Shown in pieces: positions 21,328-34,502 of a stretch of 64,000 nucleotides of DNA (positions within the stretch are counted from its first letter, which is position 1; each line of letters begins with the position of its first letter). The DNA is from Mastacembelus armatus (Eukaryota; Chordata; Actinopteri; Synbranchiformes; Mastacembelidae): assembly GCF_900324485.2 (NCBI RefSeq), contig NC_046651.1, positions 7,470,605 through 7,534,604 of the forward strand, in the 5' to 3' direction. Below the pieces are notes generated by a model. It did not search any database, was not told the DNA's origin, and saw nothing but the letters and a program-made list of their open reading frames with translations. A program made the translations under genes and the position numbers.

Positions 21328-24300
21328 TCAAGCCATGCTGCCTCTCTTGGTGGTTTTCTTCACTGTTGCCCGTTTTGGGTTAGGACCACGTTTGGATTTG
21401 GCTTTGAACACTTTGAGTTTTCGAAGGTTTTTGAGATGCGTTGGTTTGGGTTTGGTTGCTTTGGGTGCCTTGGCAGACTTTGGGGTTACTGTGGGGGTGG
21501 AGGGCAGGCTCTCTCCCCCCGGACAGGCCTTAAAGACATGGACGTCCTTGACCCTACGACCCCTCAGCTCTGGGGGATTGGCACAGGTGGCTCTCACTTT
21601 CAGGTTAACTTTCTCAATCCACCTAGATGGACAGGAAACACCAATATCTCTCAGTAAACTGCTCGGGGCTTGGAGTGGTTCTTTAAATTATTTATTGATG
21701 ACAGACAAAAAAAAAAAAAAAACATTTTACATGGAAAATATTTTGGGCATAGAAATGTGTGGTAGTCAGGTCAAGCATTTCCACTATGTGCTGTAATTGT
21801 CTTACAAGCGTAATGGCAGCAGAGGGCAGTCACACATCAGAGGGTTGTCAGCCAGGTTAATGACCTCCAACGAAGTGAGAGGGTGGAGGTCGGGCACCTC
21901 CTCCAGCTGGTTGCTCTCCAGAAAGAGACTCCTCAACCCTGGACCCAGGCCTGCCAGGGAGTTCTGTGACATCTAGTGTGAGATTATTAGACATTTGAAC
22001 AAATTAGATGGATTTGTGGAAAAACAAGTTAACTGTTTATTTAAAAAAAAAAAAAAAGGTAACTAGAGTATATATATATATATATATCTATATATATATA
22101 GATATATATAGATATATATATATTATATATATATAGAAGTAGCTTACATCTACGGCCCACCCACCTTCTCCATTCCCATATTATTCAGATACAGCTCCTG
22201 TAGTGACCCCTGCAATGGTTGAAAAGCATTCGGCCCCACCCAGCGAATTGAATTCCCAGAGAGCCTCAGGTCTCTGAGGTTACCCGCCATGCTTAGTGCT
22301 TCAGTGGGGACCACCTTCAGTTTGTTTCCTCCCAGGTGAAGTGTATCGAGGTCACTGGCCTGGTCCAGAGCCCTGGGTGACACCTGATCAATGGCGTTCC
22401 CAGTGAGGTAAAGGGATCTAAGGCCTTCAGCACCAGTCAAGATGCCCGGCTCCAGTTTGGTGATGGTGTTGTTCTCCAAGTGAAGTGCCAACAGGGTGGG
22501 CACCAGTTTGAACACTCCTTTGGGAAAACTGGTGAAGCGGTTCTTCTCCAGGTGGAGGTAAGTCAGCTGAGGCAGACCTGTGAATGTACACCACAGAAAT
22601 GTAATTTGAATCTTGTTCGAATGCTAAATGGATTACTGCTAAATTTCTACCTTTAAAGGCGTCAGCGCTGAGGGAAGTAAGGTCATTGTCAGACAGGTAA
22701 AGGTAAATCAATTGCTTCATCCCGCTGAAAGCCCCATCTTCCACTTCTACAATCTTGCAGCGCTGCAGATGTAGGGACACAACCTGGGCGACGCCTGGGA
22801 AGCTGTTGCTAGGGACGTAGTGGAATTGGTTGCCACGTAGATCAAGGAGCCGTGTGTTGGGAGAGAAACCCCGAGGAATTTTGGTGTGACCACGGCCCTC
22901 ACACGAGGAGTGGTGTGTCTCAAGCTGGAGACAAGGAGGACATGAGTGTAGGTAGACCAGAAACAGAATAGAAACTGTTCTACAGAAGTACAACAGAAAT
23001 AGTCTGTTTTAATCCAACTAGTCCGCCCCACTCACCTCACAGACACAGTTGGCAGGACACTTGACCTTGTTCTCTGGCTCTTCAGTGGGTGGTGGTATGT
23101 TCCTGGTTGCCTCTTCAAACTCAGCCTTCAGCATGGCCTCCTGGCTCTGACAGCGCAGCTCTGGAGGGTGGACAGCCTGCAAGTTTTCTCCAGACAGATG
23201 GGCCGGTCCACCACATGTCCCCAGCAGCTTCACCTTGCCACGAATCGCCCACTCTCTGTAGAATAGTGGGAAGAAAGAATAAAAGAAGAATTTAGTCCGT
23301 CCTGTGGTTCATGGAAAGCTATTGGGTTATTTCCTGAACCTGAGGGGGCGCAGGTAGCAGTTGCAGTAGATGGGGTTCCCAGCCAGATTCAGACGTGCCA
23401 GCATGGGTGAACCTTCAGAGAAAGGCTGGACGACACGCAGCTGGTTGTGACTGATGTCCAGGTGGGTGAGGCTGGGGGACTTCGAAATGGCTGTGTTGGC
23501 CAGGTCCTGCAGGGACATGTGGTCCAGGAAGAGGTGAGTGAGCTTGGCCATGGACACCGCCTCCTCTCCCAGATAAGTCATGGGGTTATGACTCAGATCC
23601 AGACGGGTCACCTCTGGCAGTCTGGATCCCGAGAGGGAGAAATGTGAAAAATAATTTCAGTATTATTACCAACTCAGATATGTTTTACATGGGTTTACCT
23701 TCCAGACACCAGGCAGCTGTGAGATCAAGCAGTATTTTTAGCAGCATGTCTCTTGGGATGGCTGCCTGTCATTTAGCATGGGTGTCAAACTGTGCAAAAA
23801 TCCCGTATTTGACAAGAGTCTGTTTTTTTTTTTTAAAACTAGGTCTTGTTGGATTTGGTGGCACTGAAACCTAGGTTGTGGTATATGTAGACCTCCCAGG
23901 AAGCCTCACCTGGTCATAGTCTCAGTGGGGAAGAACTGCAGCTCGTTGTGGTCCAGACTGAGACGAGTGAGTGTGAACAGACCACCGAAGGCCTCAGTGT
24001 CCAGGTAGTTGAGAGAGTTGTGACTGAGACGAAGCCACTTGATGTTCTGCAAGCCCTGAACGAACCAAAAAGGTGGATTGTTTAATCGATGTTTCAGTCA
24101 TGTCTTTAAATCTTTTTTTCAGTATCTAGTATAAATTGGTGTGTGTTTCGCGCTTGTACCTGGAAGGCCATGTTGGGGATGTAGACCAGCCGGTTGTGTG
24201 TGAGGGACAGCAGGTTGAGGAAGCCCAGCTGAGAGAAAGCTCCAGGCTGGATCTCTTCTACACGGTTGCGGTCGATCATAAGCTGTTTTAGTGAGGACAG

Positions 24301-24895
24301 GCCGTCGAATGATTCCTGAACTCACAAAAGCCAAAGACAATGGAAATGCTGTTATCCTGATCCAGTTGTAGTTGAGTGTAAACAAAGTAGTGGTAATGAC
24401 AAGAAGAATGGTTGAGATATGATTTGCACTTGTGTGAGCACCTGGTAGAGGATCTCGATGTTGTTGTTGGCCAGGTTAAGGAAGACGAGGCGACCGAGGC
24501 TGCGGAAAGCCCCCTCCTTCACCCGGCGGATGTTACAGCGCTGCAGCAACAGGTGAGTCAGGTAGGGGGTGTGTTTGAAAGCCCCGGTGGGAAGTTCCTG
24601 GATGTTGTTACCTCGAAGATCCAACTTCACTGTGATCTGTAGAGGTAAGGGCATTACGTAAGACTCAACACAGGACCTAAATATACTAGAGAAAGGTTGG
24701 TGTGTGTGAAGAAGAAACCTCATCAACAGTAGGAGGAACATGGGTCAGGTTTTTGTTGATGCAGGTCACGGTAAGCTGGATCTGGTCACAGACGCATTGC
24801 TGTGGACACTTGGCTGTTTGAGCTGCAGGGATGCAGAGGAGCAGCAGGCTGAGCAGTGAGACCCAGAGGGAGGCAGGACACAGCTGGGAGTACAT
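21328..24895 (-). CDS. chadl: chadl: chondroadherin-like secreted LRR protein
   Basis: Minus-strand exons 24895-24719, 24636-24442, 24315-24160, 24055-23910, 23621-23340, 23255-23036, 22924-22651, 22577-22165, 21972-21806 and 21622-21328 give 774 codons plus stop, near human CHADL (762 aa). CHADL is an extracellular matrix small leucine-rich protein that binds collagen and restrains cartilage differentiation. A signal peptide (residues 1-27, SLLSLLLLCIPAAQT) precedes two LRR arrays. Each array is opened by a cysteine cap (KCPQQCVC; KCPANCVCE) and closed by one (NPIYCNCYLRPLR; NPLMCDCPLLPLRL). The tail is strongly basic (KRATVKKTTKRGSM). A CTCTCAG acceptor lies immediately before the ATG, so at least one non-coding exon lies upstream. 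The exon 1 donor is a non-consensus GTTTCT. It converges with l3mbtl2. Confidence 0.95.
22067..22135. repeat. Imperfect (TA)n microsatellite
   Basis: TATATA tracts with interspersed C and G (tatatctatatatata, gatatatatag) in a chadl intron. Confidence 0.9.
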
Positions 24896-26878
24896 CTGAG
24901 AGGGAAAATCACAGCGGTGACTTCATTCACACTTCTCTAAGTTGAAGTGATTCATGGCCAGTACTCTTCACTGAGGCTCCGCTTGACTGGTGTCAAATTA
25001 CATACACTGATTTTTTTTTTTTTTAAAGATTAAGAAAGATTAAGACACCAACAACTGAAAGTATCTGAGAACAGCGAATCAACATTCACCATCCAGTCTT
25101 TGCTCTCTGAAACCCACTGAGCTGTGTGCAGTCTTTCACATTTTCTGTTTTTTTTTTTTTATTAGCCATGACTGGTTTCATCATTAAATGTTCTCTTATA
25201 ATTCATGAACAGTTCTTGTACAAACCTGTTGTTACACCTTCACAATGAGTCTGCTGCTCTGCCTGATCTCCTGCTCCCAGGTCACTGTTTTGCTCAGACT
25301 TGAATGAATCTAATGTTTTTGGCTTTTGAGCCCATACCAAGACGAATTGTGACTCTGCAGACTGTAAAGAGAGATTTCCCACTAAACCTATCTGATGATT
25401 TAAGTAACTTTGAGAAGAAGCAACATTATTTTAGAGTTTATATTTTTGAACATGTTATATTTAATATGTTTTACTTCAGTAAATGATCTGCATTTAGTTG
25501 TAGCCGAGTGTTTGCTCATTCACAATAGGTCAAATCAAAGTGTAGACATGATCCTAGGGTTAAGACCAACCTGGAGCTTATACCAACAATAAATACAGGT
25601 CTGCAAATAGTTTGGTGAAGCTAAGGGATTCACAGTGTATGATAGAATTAGTGAATATACGCGACTTTTGTAACAGGCTTTGGTCTGGTGAATGGTCTGT
25701 GTACCACTGTTTTCCTGAGAAATACTGCCATCGTTCTGTGCTCTGGGGATTAGAGGGATTCTGGTCAGATGGAGCTGCCCTAGTCTTCACTGGTATGCCT
25801 TAAAACCACAATCTCATGTGGGATCAACAGTCTTGATCCACAGGAATGAGCATGAAAGCTCCTCAAAATGTCGACATGGTGTATTGGTGCCATGCTTAAA
25901 CCGTGCTGTCAAAACTGCAGCACCAAAAGTCTTGATATTTTAGCAACATAGCAGCTTTGTTCCTACGACCCCCTGTGCAGAAAGGGGCCAGGAAACTAGA
26001 GACGGAGGAATTTCCCTCAGTCGGACTGTTTGTCCGCGTCCCGCGTCCCCCCCCCCCCCCCGGGGGACCAACAGATCAGACCGCAGAAGAGCTGCCGCGC
26101 ACAAAGACGCACAGTGTCTGTCTGTGCCCGTGTTGTGCCAAAATGCGTTTCCCCTCAAAATATGTGACTTCTAGCGAGAGATGGTGAGAAGACTGTTCCC
26201 TTTCTGCTCTGAGCGACGTTACCAGGAGTTACTGCAACAGTTTCTCCTGTTTGTAGCATTTAGTTAACGTTGTCCAGCGCGTACACAGAAATAGTTGGGA
26301 GTACCAAAAAACCTGCATCATAATGTAATGTTGGTAAAATACCATCCATCTGTTGCAGAGTACAATTTTTTTCTTCTTTTGCGGGTAAAATGCGTTAAAT
26401 AGTATTCAGTTAGGATTTTCTGCATCTTCAATCACTAGACATCAATTTACATGTTTCATATAGTTGGAGCATTTAAATGAGTATATACACAGAGCCGTTT
26501 TACGCGCAAACTCACCGCAGTTCCGTCCTGGTTCCGTCCGGCTGCAGGTCGATTTACTGGCCCTTGACTCTCACGGTCTCCCTGCTCCGTCCTCGGCTTT
26601 TCCCCAGCTGTCCCCCATCCAAAACAAACTCTACTTATCCCTTCATTCACTCTCTCTCTCACATACACACACACCTTACACCTCTGGAGTCTACACAGTG
26701 CTCCTCTGAGCCTGTTGAAGGAACAGTGCTTTTCAACACGCTATTTAGTTGTTTCACCTGACGGTCACTGCTAGTTTCTGTTTAGTTTCTCAATTCAATC
26801 AAAAACGTAAATATAAGGTAAGTGATTCTAGTCTCCTACGTTCTGCAGCGTTATGGGTCCAGTACAGGGAAATGCGCG

Positions 26879-26918
<40 letters not shown>

Positions 26919-27090
26919 TACACTGTGCATTCACGCTCATGTAGGTGTGTGTGCGCTTTTACATGCTCTTCATTGCTCCTCACAGACTGGACCTGATGGG
27001 CAGTGGCTTGGACCAATGAGAGCAGAAAGGCTTTCAGAGTTTGTCTTCAGTCCCCTTCCCACAACATTTGAAATGAGTTAAAACTTAAAA
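24896..27090 (-). other. chadl upstream region, no coding exon seen
   Basis: Should contain the non-coding 5' exon(s) and promoter of chadl, but no exon can be placed with confidence. A CpG-rich patch with a C run lies at 26030-26110 and a (CA)n tract at 26881-26912. The short open frames here match nothing I recognise. Confidence 0.5.
26877..26912 (+). repeat. (CG)/(CA)n microsatellite
   Basis: gcgcacgcgcgcacacacac and further CA dinucleotides, a typical microsatellite in the chadl-rangap1 spacer. Confidence 0.95.
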
Positions 27091-27099
27091 ATGAACAGC

Positions 27100-27752
27100 T
27101 CTGTATGCCCAGCTAATTCACTTTATCAACTGTAGGTAAAAGTTTCTGTTCAGTATGATTTACACGATTAATCTCTTCCTTACCATTTCTGTCCAGCACT
27201 CCATATATTTTCACAACAACCAATATCCATTTGAGACAGAGGTATAAAACTACAACAAATCTGTATTTGTTTATTTATCAAAACACTGACATCATCTGCC
27301 AAATGGTACAATTTCCAAAACGATCAACACCTGGAAATAACCGCAAATAATCACAGGCCTTTTCTGTCTAAAATAGATTTAACAGATTTAACAATTTGGC
27401 ATAGAAACTATCACTAAATGCCAAACGTATTCCAAATGTATGTTGCTCAAAGTGTCAGATTAACAATGGCTCCATTAACATTCATCTTTTACATATTAAT
27501 CCCAGAATTATCTATCTGCACTTTTACTAAATGTTTCTATATTTTCTATAAAAATATGTCACAAGCATGAGTAGAAAAATAAAATTTAAGATTCTAAAGA
27601 GTTTTTGTCATATATACAAATCAGAAGTGGAGATATAGTAAGTGGTTGTCTGAGAATGTTCAAGTGTAAAGTATCCCTGTTGACAAATTCATGTTAATGT
27701 GTGTGTGTGTGTCTCTCCCAGTGTTGGTCCTGACAGTGGTTGATCAGTGGGA
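27100..27752 (-). other. rangap1: rangap1 3' UTR region
   Basis: AT-rich sequence after the stop codon, without coding signal. A short GT tract lies at 27698-27713. Confidence 0.5.
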
Positions 27753-30700
27753 TCAGAATTGGTCATGGCACCTCTTCTCCAGAGCAGCTCTCAGCCTCTC
27801 TCTGGCACTGCTGCATGACTCCAGAGCTTCAGTGTTCCTGTAGATTCACACAAAAACAACAATGTAAGGCTGGATTGTCACAGACACACACTAGGGTCTG
27901 TTTCCATGTCTGTCATTAACCAATGCAGCATCTTGACAGATGATGTCACGTTTCAGAAAAAACTGGATCAGGACTTTGTGCCACAATAATGTGTGGTTTT
28001 ATGCTACATTTATGCTTTTATTCACAGGATTCACATTTACTAGCCAGACAGAAGTGTAGTAAAAACAAAACAGATCTTACTTGGACATGAAGGTGTGAAG
28101 CAGTGAGGCATGGTGACAGGGGAAGTAGTCTTGCCGCACAGCGTGTTCCAAACACAGCAGCTGACCTGGGACCACTGACACCTTTTTCATCTTCCCTTCT
28201 CCCTGAAACACAGCGGATAGTCTGTGTAATACACCTGAGATAATTTAAATGAAATGAACATTGGTACAGTCTGTGCTGCTTTATCTCACTGGTTCTGGGT
28301 CAGATTCTTAGAAGGTGGGTGTTGTACCTTAAGGAGCCCCATTTTGACCAGCAGTGTGGAGAGGAAACAGTATGACTGCAGGACACTACCAGAGAGGAGC
28401 TTTTTCAGCACACCATCTGAAATGAAACAGCAGAGGTAAAGCTCATAATAATGACTGTGTGGGATCCATTAATGCCAAATAGATACTGAAACCAAAGAGG
28501 GAGGAACAGTTCATGTAGCAGGAGATTAGTAGTTTATTCACCAGTAGTTTCCAGCACAGCTGTCTTGGTCTCTGCTTCCTCGCTGTAAAGAGAAGTAATT
28601 TTCAGAAGGACATCAGCAGCAGTGTGAGGGTCCGCGGCATCAGCCTAGTGAGAAAGGGGAAGTAACATTATAGGCCCTCAGTGCTCTAAAAATCAGTCAG
28701 ACAGTTACAGCAAATTGTCTTTATTAAACACCAAACAACCTGTTCAGACATGTTATACCCACTTTTTTTTTTTTTTAAATCCCCACCTGTTGGTTCAGGT
28801 TTGTCCTCATCTCTCCCAGCTGAATAAGCTTCTCAACAGAGGGGCAGCTGAGGAAAGACATGATCTCTGCCTGAGACACAAAGTCACAATTAGGAGATGG
28901 AAATTTTGTGCAAAATAATTGAGCTGGGTGCTGGATGTATCTTAAGCCATTCCTTATTGAAAACCCAGGATGTTTCTGGACCCCTATGAAGATCATTGTG
29001 AGATAGATTATTTGGGATTAATGGAATTCTCCCCTGAAATGATTCGTTTAGGTCAAAATAATACACAAATTCAAAATTTATGCACAGCATGACACTATTT
29101 AATAGATTAGAAATTAAGACAGTCAACAGTGAAGTTTATAAGTATGTATTTCTTGTCATCTTACTGAGCTCTTAGGTTTAGTAGGACTCTCTTCTTTTCC
29201 ATTCACTCCATTTTCCTTCACCATGTCAGTGTCTTCATCATCTTCAGTACACTCATCGCTGGCATCATCATCATCGTCCTCATCCTCAGGTTCTCCCTCA
29301 TCATCACTACAGTGGAGAAAGTTTTTTCTCCTCAGTAAACACTCACTGTGCAGTGAAGCTAATGACATATAATTTGTTTTCATGTAGTGAAGGAAGTGAA
29401 CAATATCAGAAAGATTCACTGGATTGTTTTACATCACACAAACCCGAATATGTATTACCTCAGTGATGCCAGCATGTCTCCTTTGTCCATGTTCTGCATA
29501 ATTTCTCTCAAGGCCTCACAGCCCTCCTCTCCCAGACAGTTACCTGTAGAGTCGCGTACAAGTGGAATGTTCATCTTTTGTATCCTATTTTTATTTTCTA
29601 TTTGCTTTCATCATAATACTGTTTTCAGGTTTTCAACTAACTAATAGAAATTTCATACTCAATTGTTCAAGAAAATTCAAAATTTCCTGCTTCAACAGTG
29701 ACAGACAAATCAGTCTGCATTCATACCATTGAGATCCATTTTCTCCATGAGAGGTTTGTCCATGACAGCCTGAGCCACCACGAGCGCAGCCGCTTCTGTG
29801 ATTTCACCAAATGACAGATTCAGCTCCTAGAAATAAGGCACAAAAAGAGCACTGTAATCAGATCTTTGACAGAGCAGATACAGACTCAGAGGTCTCAACA
29901 ATAAAGGCGAACGGACCTTGAGGATGGGCAGCCCTTCTCTCAGGACTGCAGCGATGGCAACCGCTCCTTCGCTGCGGACCAGACAGTCACCGAAGTTGAT
30001 CACCTGTATGTTCCTCAGGTGCCTTAGGGCCTGCATTCCAGAAGTGAGGAAACCATGAACAGAAAAAGCTTAGCTACAGATACAGATCCATTCCTCTTAG
30101 TGGGAAAGTCTGGGCATAAACTGGCCTCACCTGTGCCATGGCTAGTGTTCCTCTTTTGGTGAAGGTGTTGTCATTGAAGTTGAGGACACGGAGCTCTGGG
30201 TTGTGTCGCATGGCTGAAGCCAATGCCTTCACTCCAGTGTAGTTGATACCATTCTGCGGCATGTGGACTTCCTCCAGGCTGCCCAGCAGCTTATACAGAG
30301 AAACAGAAAAGACCTTCAAGGTTAAAGGAGCTGAATTGTATTTGCGCCAGTATTAGAGCAAACAAAATGAGTCAAAACCAACTATTGGAAAACATGCATG
30401 TGTACTGATAGTATGTATTAGAAGACCTGTCAATCAATTTGAGCATGGGTGTTTACCTGAAAAGCCCTGGCCAAAGCACGGGCACCTTCATTTTCCAGGC
30501 GGTTCCTACCCGCAATAAACACTCTCAGTCTGAGTGGAGCTCCAAGGGCGGATGACTGTTTGTGGCACTCAGTCAGAGCTTCAGCCAGGATCTACACCAA
30601 CCATACAATACTATTACATCCTGCATTGTGATGCATTAAAACCTGCCCTGTGTCAATTATATGTGCAGTCATTGCTGTTATACTTGTTTGTCTGGGATAA

Positions 30701-31665
30701 AGAGAAATGATTATGCTATTTAAAGTCCTCCATTTGCTGGTGCTTTTGAAGTGGATTATTTGGAGGAGCATCACTGATTGTCTAGTCACCTTTCCTCCTC
30801 CGATCCCCATGCCACAGTTGTTGAGCTTCAGCTCCCTCAACGTGTAGCAGGAAGGGCTCTTCAGCAGCTGCTCAATGCCCTTCACACCATCCGGCCCGAA
30901 GGCGTTATCACTCAGATCCAACTCTGTCAGCCTGGCCCCTGCACCCATTAATGCACTGCCCAGAGACCTCTGATTAAAGCACAAACACAAGGAATGCTCT
31001 GGGTACGTGGTCAAAAGACATTTAGGAAGAATAATACTGTTGGAGAATGTTGAGGAAATGTGTATTAATTATTGTATAGAAAAAATATTTATTCTGCCAA
31101 CTGCATAAACCAGTGGCTCACCAGGGCTGTTGGGATTTCAGAGCGCAGCCTCCCAGTGAACATGTCACTCCAATAGCATCTCTGAAAGACACAGAGTTGT
31201 TAATGGCAAGCAAAGTGTGGTGGTGTCTTCTGAAAACTACTGTGAATGCTGACACTTAAAATATTGAAAGTGAAAGTATTTTCACTTTAAAACTAAAATA
31301 TATGGTATAGCTCATGGTTCCTGTTTATAAACTGAGGAATACCTGGAGCAGGTCTTTGCTCTCCAGAGCCTTAGCGATGGCCTGAGCTGCCTCCACTCCC
31401 ACAGTGTTTCCCTCCAGGCGTAAAGCTCTCAGACCCTGGTACTGCTCTATCTCATGGACCAGCTCCTCCACTGAAAGCAAAGAGAGGAAGGTAACAGGTG
31501 TGAAGAGAAAACAGGGATCCACATCCTCTCTGGTGTCCTCTTCAGCTTCTGACCTGATTGTGCGTTGTCCAGCTTCATGCCCAGGCCTTTATAGCTCAAC
31601 TCTCCATCACCGACATGGGTCTTGGAAAGAGCATCAGCCAGCTGAGCAATGTCGTCTGAGGCCAT
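27753..31665 (-). CDS. rangap1: rangap1: Ran GTPase-activating protein 1
   Basis: Minus-strand exons 31665-31554, 31470-31343, 31181-31122, 30969-30790, 30591-30457, 30289-30131, 30030-29917, 29826-29727, 29543-29459, 29306-29165, 28870-28787, 28644-28542, 28416-28328, 28202-28081 and 27837-27753 give 565 codons plus stop (human 587). RanGAP1 stimulates GTP hydrolysis by Ran at the cytoplasmic face of nuclear pores. The N-terminal LRR catalytic domain is intact ([61 protein letters not shown]), including the loop arginine in AGRNRLE. A short acidic stretch (residues 360-390, [13 protein letters not shown]) is followed by the helical SUMO-conjugation domain. Its LLKGEGK keeps a consensus SUMO site (hydrophobic-K-x-E). 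An acceptor (TCTCCATAG) just before the ATG implies a non-coding first exon near 31900-32070. Confidence 0.97.
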
Positions 31666-31879
31666 GACGACTCTATGGAGACATCCACAGGTCAGACGAA
31701 AGAGAGAAGTAACAGGTAAGTGAGAGGAAGTACGATGTTAAAGCCTTAATCTCTAAGTGATGCTCACTTGACAAACAGATTGTTTCTCTATCATCAGTAA
31801 CTTAACAGCCCCACTAACAGGTAGCGTTAGCTATGTAAACGTTAGCCTCACCGGTGCTAACGCTTAGCTTTAATACGCA

Positions 31880-32110
31880 ACTTCAGAAACGTGATGTGGC
31901 TTTAAGTCCAGACTGTAGAAAAAGTGCTCTCGTATGTCTCGACCGTTACAGTCGTCAAACAGCTGTCATTATAAGACAGAAATTTGTCAATATTAACACT
32001 GACATTTACCACAAAGAGTAGTTTCCCAGGAAATAACACGAATACGCGCCGCTCCTTCCGTGCAGCGCGCCGGTTACTAAGCCGTATGACGTCATGCCGC
32101 ATGGTTTCTT
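31880..32110 (-). promoter_or_regulatory. rangap1: rangap1 promoter with consensus CRE
   Basis: A CpG-rich patch (cgcgccgctccttccg, cagcgcgccgg) with a perfect palindromic CRE, TGACGTCA, at 32087-32094, just upstream of the presumed non-coding first exon. GTTAGC/GCTAAC motifs occur at 31820-31870. The start site is inferred from position only. Confidence 0.55.
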
Positions 32111-32795
32111 TTTCTTTGACTGTGATTACGTCAGTTACAACTTACCTGTTGGTGTTTTACCGCCATCTGGTGTCTGAACTCCGTCAGCACTGCCTGGTTT
32201 TCTTCCACTGGTCTATCATTATTAACTAATTAAGGTTTTAATCAGTTAATTTTTATTGGTCCTTGCACCATATAACGTTTAAAACACTTCCCAATCATTT
32301 ATTGCTTTTTATTTATTTATGATTTTAAAAAAGAAGTTAATCTGTAATTTTAAAATGCAGGCTTCTGATCCCCATCACACTGCTGAAGCAAACTGTATCA
32401 AACCAGGACATAATGTTACAACTCCTCCAGGTGTCTTTGCTCTGATCTTATAGGTTTTGTTTTGAGCTAGATGGTAATAATGGCATATTTAGCTGTGTGG
32501 CATGATTATGATAATCTGGTGGCATGGCATAGTCTGGGGTCCATACCAATAGTTTTCAAAATCATTGTGGGATTTTTGATACTTATTAGGTGTTTACAAG
32601 AGCAACACAGATATTTTAGAGCAGAGCAGGGTAAATGTTTAATGCATCTGTAATGTAAATACAATATTTGCCACTGAAAAGGGGTGAGTGTTTTTGCTTT
32701 AATCACACACATTGGTGTTTTAGGTAAACAAATATTAAAAAGTTTATTTATTTTGTTCTAAAGTTTATTGTACACATTGTACACAGAGGCTTTAC
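32111..32795. other. Intergenic, nothing recognised
   Basis: AT-rich spacer between rangap1 and the LINE relic. No coding signal. Confidence 0.5.
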
Positions 32796-32799
32796 CTAC

Positions 32800-33345
32800 A
32801 CTTCTGTTGCCACACTCAGAAGTATTCAGATGATACTGTGATTGTTGCATGTATCAGTAATGGACAGGAAGTGGACTACAGGGGCTCCTATTGAGCACCT
32901 CTAAAACCAAGGAGATGGTACTGGAGTTTTTGAAGGTTTAAGTCTTCTCCTTATCCTGTCAACATCTGAGGTGTGGACAATAATTTGGACTGGTCACTCA
33001 ACACAGGTGTACAATATAAAAAAGGGCAGAGGTGACTTTTCCTCCTAAGGAGGTTTGGGTCCTTAGACGTCTGCAGGAAGATGCTGCCCATGTTTTACCA
33101 AACTATGGCAGCCAGTGTGCTGTTTTATGCTGCAGGCTGTTGGGGAGGCAACATAAAGCAGAAGGATCCAAGGCAGCTGGAGAAACTGATGCAAAAAGCT
33201 GGTTCAGTGACTTGAATGAGGCTGGACAGAGAAGCAGCTGCAGTGGACGACTCAGCTCACTGAGCTGCAGGACTGAACCATACAGGAGATCCTTCATCCC
33301 CACTGCCATCAGGGGTTAAAGTTTATCTTAACTCGTCTCATCTCA
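32800..33345 (+). mobile_element. L2-like LINE 3' relic
   Basis: Broken plus-strand frames read MLPMFYQTMAASVLFYAAGC and then a wide gap to a SLSC..HTGDPSSPLPS-like end. This is the pattern of the C-terminal end and 3' UTR of L2-type fish LINEs (compare the RT fragment at 8164-8349 on the minus strand). It is 5'-truncated and decayed. Confidence 0.75.
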
Positions 33346-33439
33346 TCTAGAATTGTACAGCACAGTATTACTCCGTTTAATTAGGTAAATACTTTAATAC
33401 TATTTAAACCACTGGAGAAGACCAACAGCACATAAAACG

Positions 33440-34502
33440 TCAGTTTTGCTGCCCTCTTGTGGACACGCTTCTAATAGAAACTTGTTGCGATACCGCACTG
33501 GCCTTAGCTGGCTAACATTAGCCGCTCAGCATCCAGCAGCAGCCGTATCGCAGAGAAACTCGTGCTGTGCCCACATACCAATGACAGGGACACTAAGCCT
33601 ACAGATATGCGCATGGACATTGACTGATATTTGGCTGGCTGGGGTTTCCTATGATTCTTGTCAACGCTCTGTGAAGCTATCTCTGATCTGAAACGCACAG
33701 CGACTTAGCTTGCTCTCGGTGAGTTGCGGTGCTAAGTGAAGGCTTAGCATTAGCTGGTAAATTAAGTTAGCTAACTTAACTGGACAGCTAGTTAACGCTA
33801 GGGTCATATGCAGCGCACCCCTATCTATCACCGACAGTTCATTAGAAAGTGTTGTTGAAACAACAATATCCACTTCGAAGATAGTTTTTAGAAAGCTGAC
33901 TTTCTTCTTTAACGAAGCTAAGTTGTGTTGTTTAGCATTTAGCCTAAGTGAGCCAGTAGCGTTAGCTGGCTAACCCTAACCACTGGCAGGTAGACCCAGG
34001 TGTAGTTAACCTAACTTACACTAAGGCTGACTAGCGGCTAACTAACCCGACGCAAGTTGTCTGATTTGTGGGGTTTAGTCATTTGTACGCCTGCCCCTAA
34101 CATGCTAACGTTAGCCACTCATTTCCCAACATTGTTATGGCTAACATCGCCTTCCCAGATGTTGTCTCAGTTTATCCGTCAGAGTATTTTTGGTGTACAC
34201 TGTCATCATCACAGTAACGTCATGTTACCGCAGTTAGCGCTAAACGGTAGCCACCTTCACCGTGAGCTGCCCCGGTAGTTCGTTTACTCGAGTCCGGTGA
34301 TTTGCTCTGCGTGGCAGGCCTAGTCTCGGACTGCTGGAGGTAGTTTCCAGTGTTGGAGGTTTTTATAAATGACATAATATATACTTATTCAGCGGGGTAC
34401 TGAAGTTATGTGTGGACTGTAGTTGTCAAAGCTGTCAGTACTGTTGCACACAAAGTGGAGTTTGCAGCTGTTGGAAGTCAAACGTGTCTGCACTCACAGG
34501 TT
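33440..34502 (+). promoter_or_regulatory. zc3h7b: zc3h7b promoter and 5' UTR region
   Basis: A gene-start region rich in GCTAAC/GTTAGC words (for example 33513-33524, 33958-33975, 34100-34115). A donor at about 33719 (CTCTCG then GTGAGT) could end a non-coding first exon that splices to the acceptor ctgcactcacag just before the ATG at 34503. The start site is not defined. Confidence 0.5.

Noticed and set aside
22747-23031. Minus-strand 94-codon frame overlapping chadl exon 7
   Set aside because: A different frame from the LRR coding frame, without homology; a shadow of chadl.
25612-25803. 63-codon plus-strand frame upstream of chadl (MVKLRDSQCMIELVN)
   Set aside because: No recognised domain and no splice or promoter context that supports a gene.
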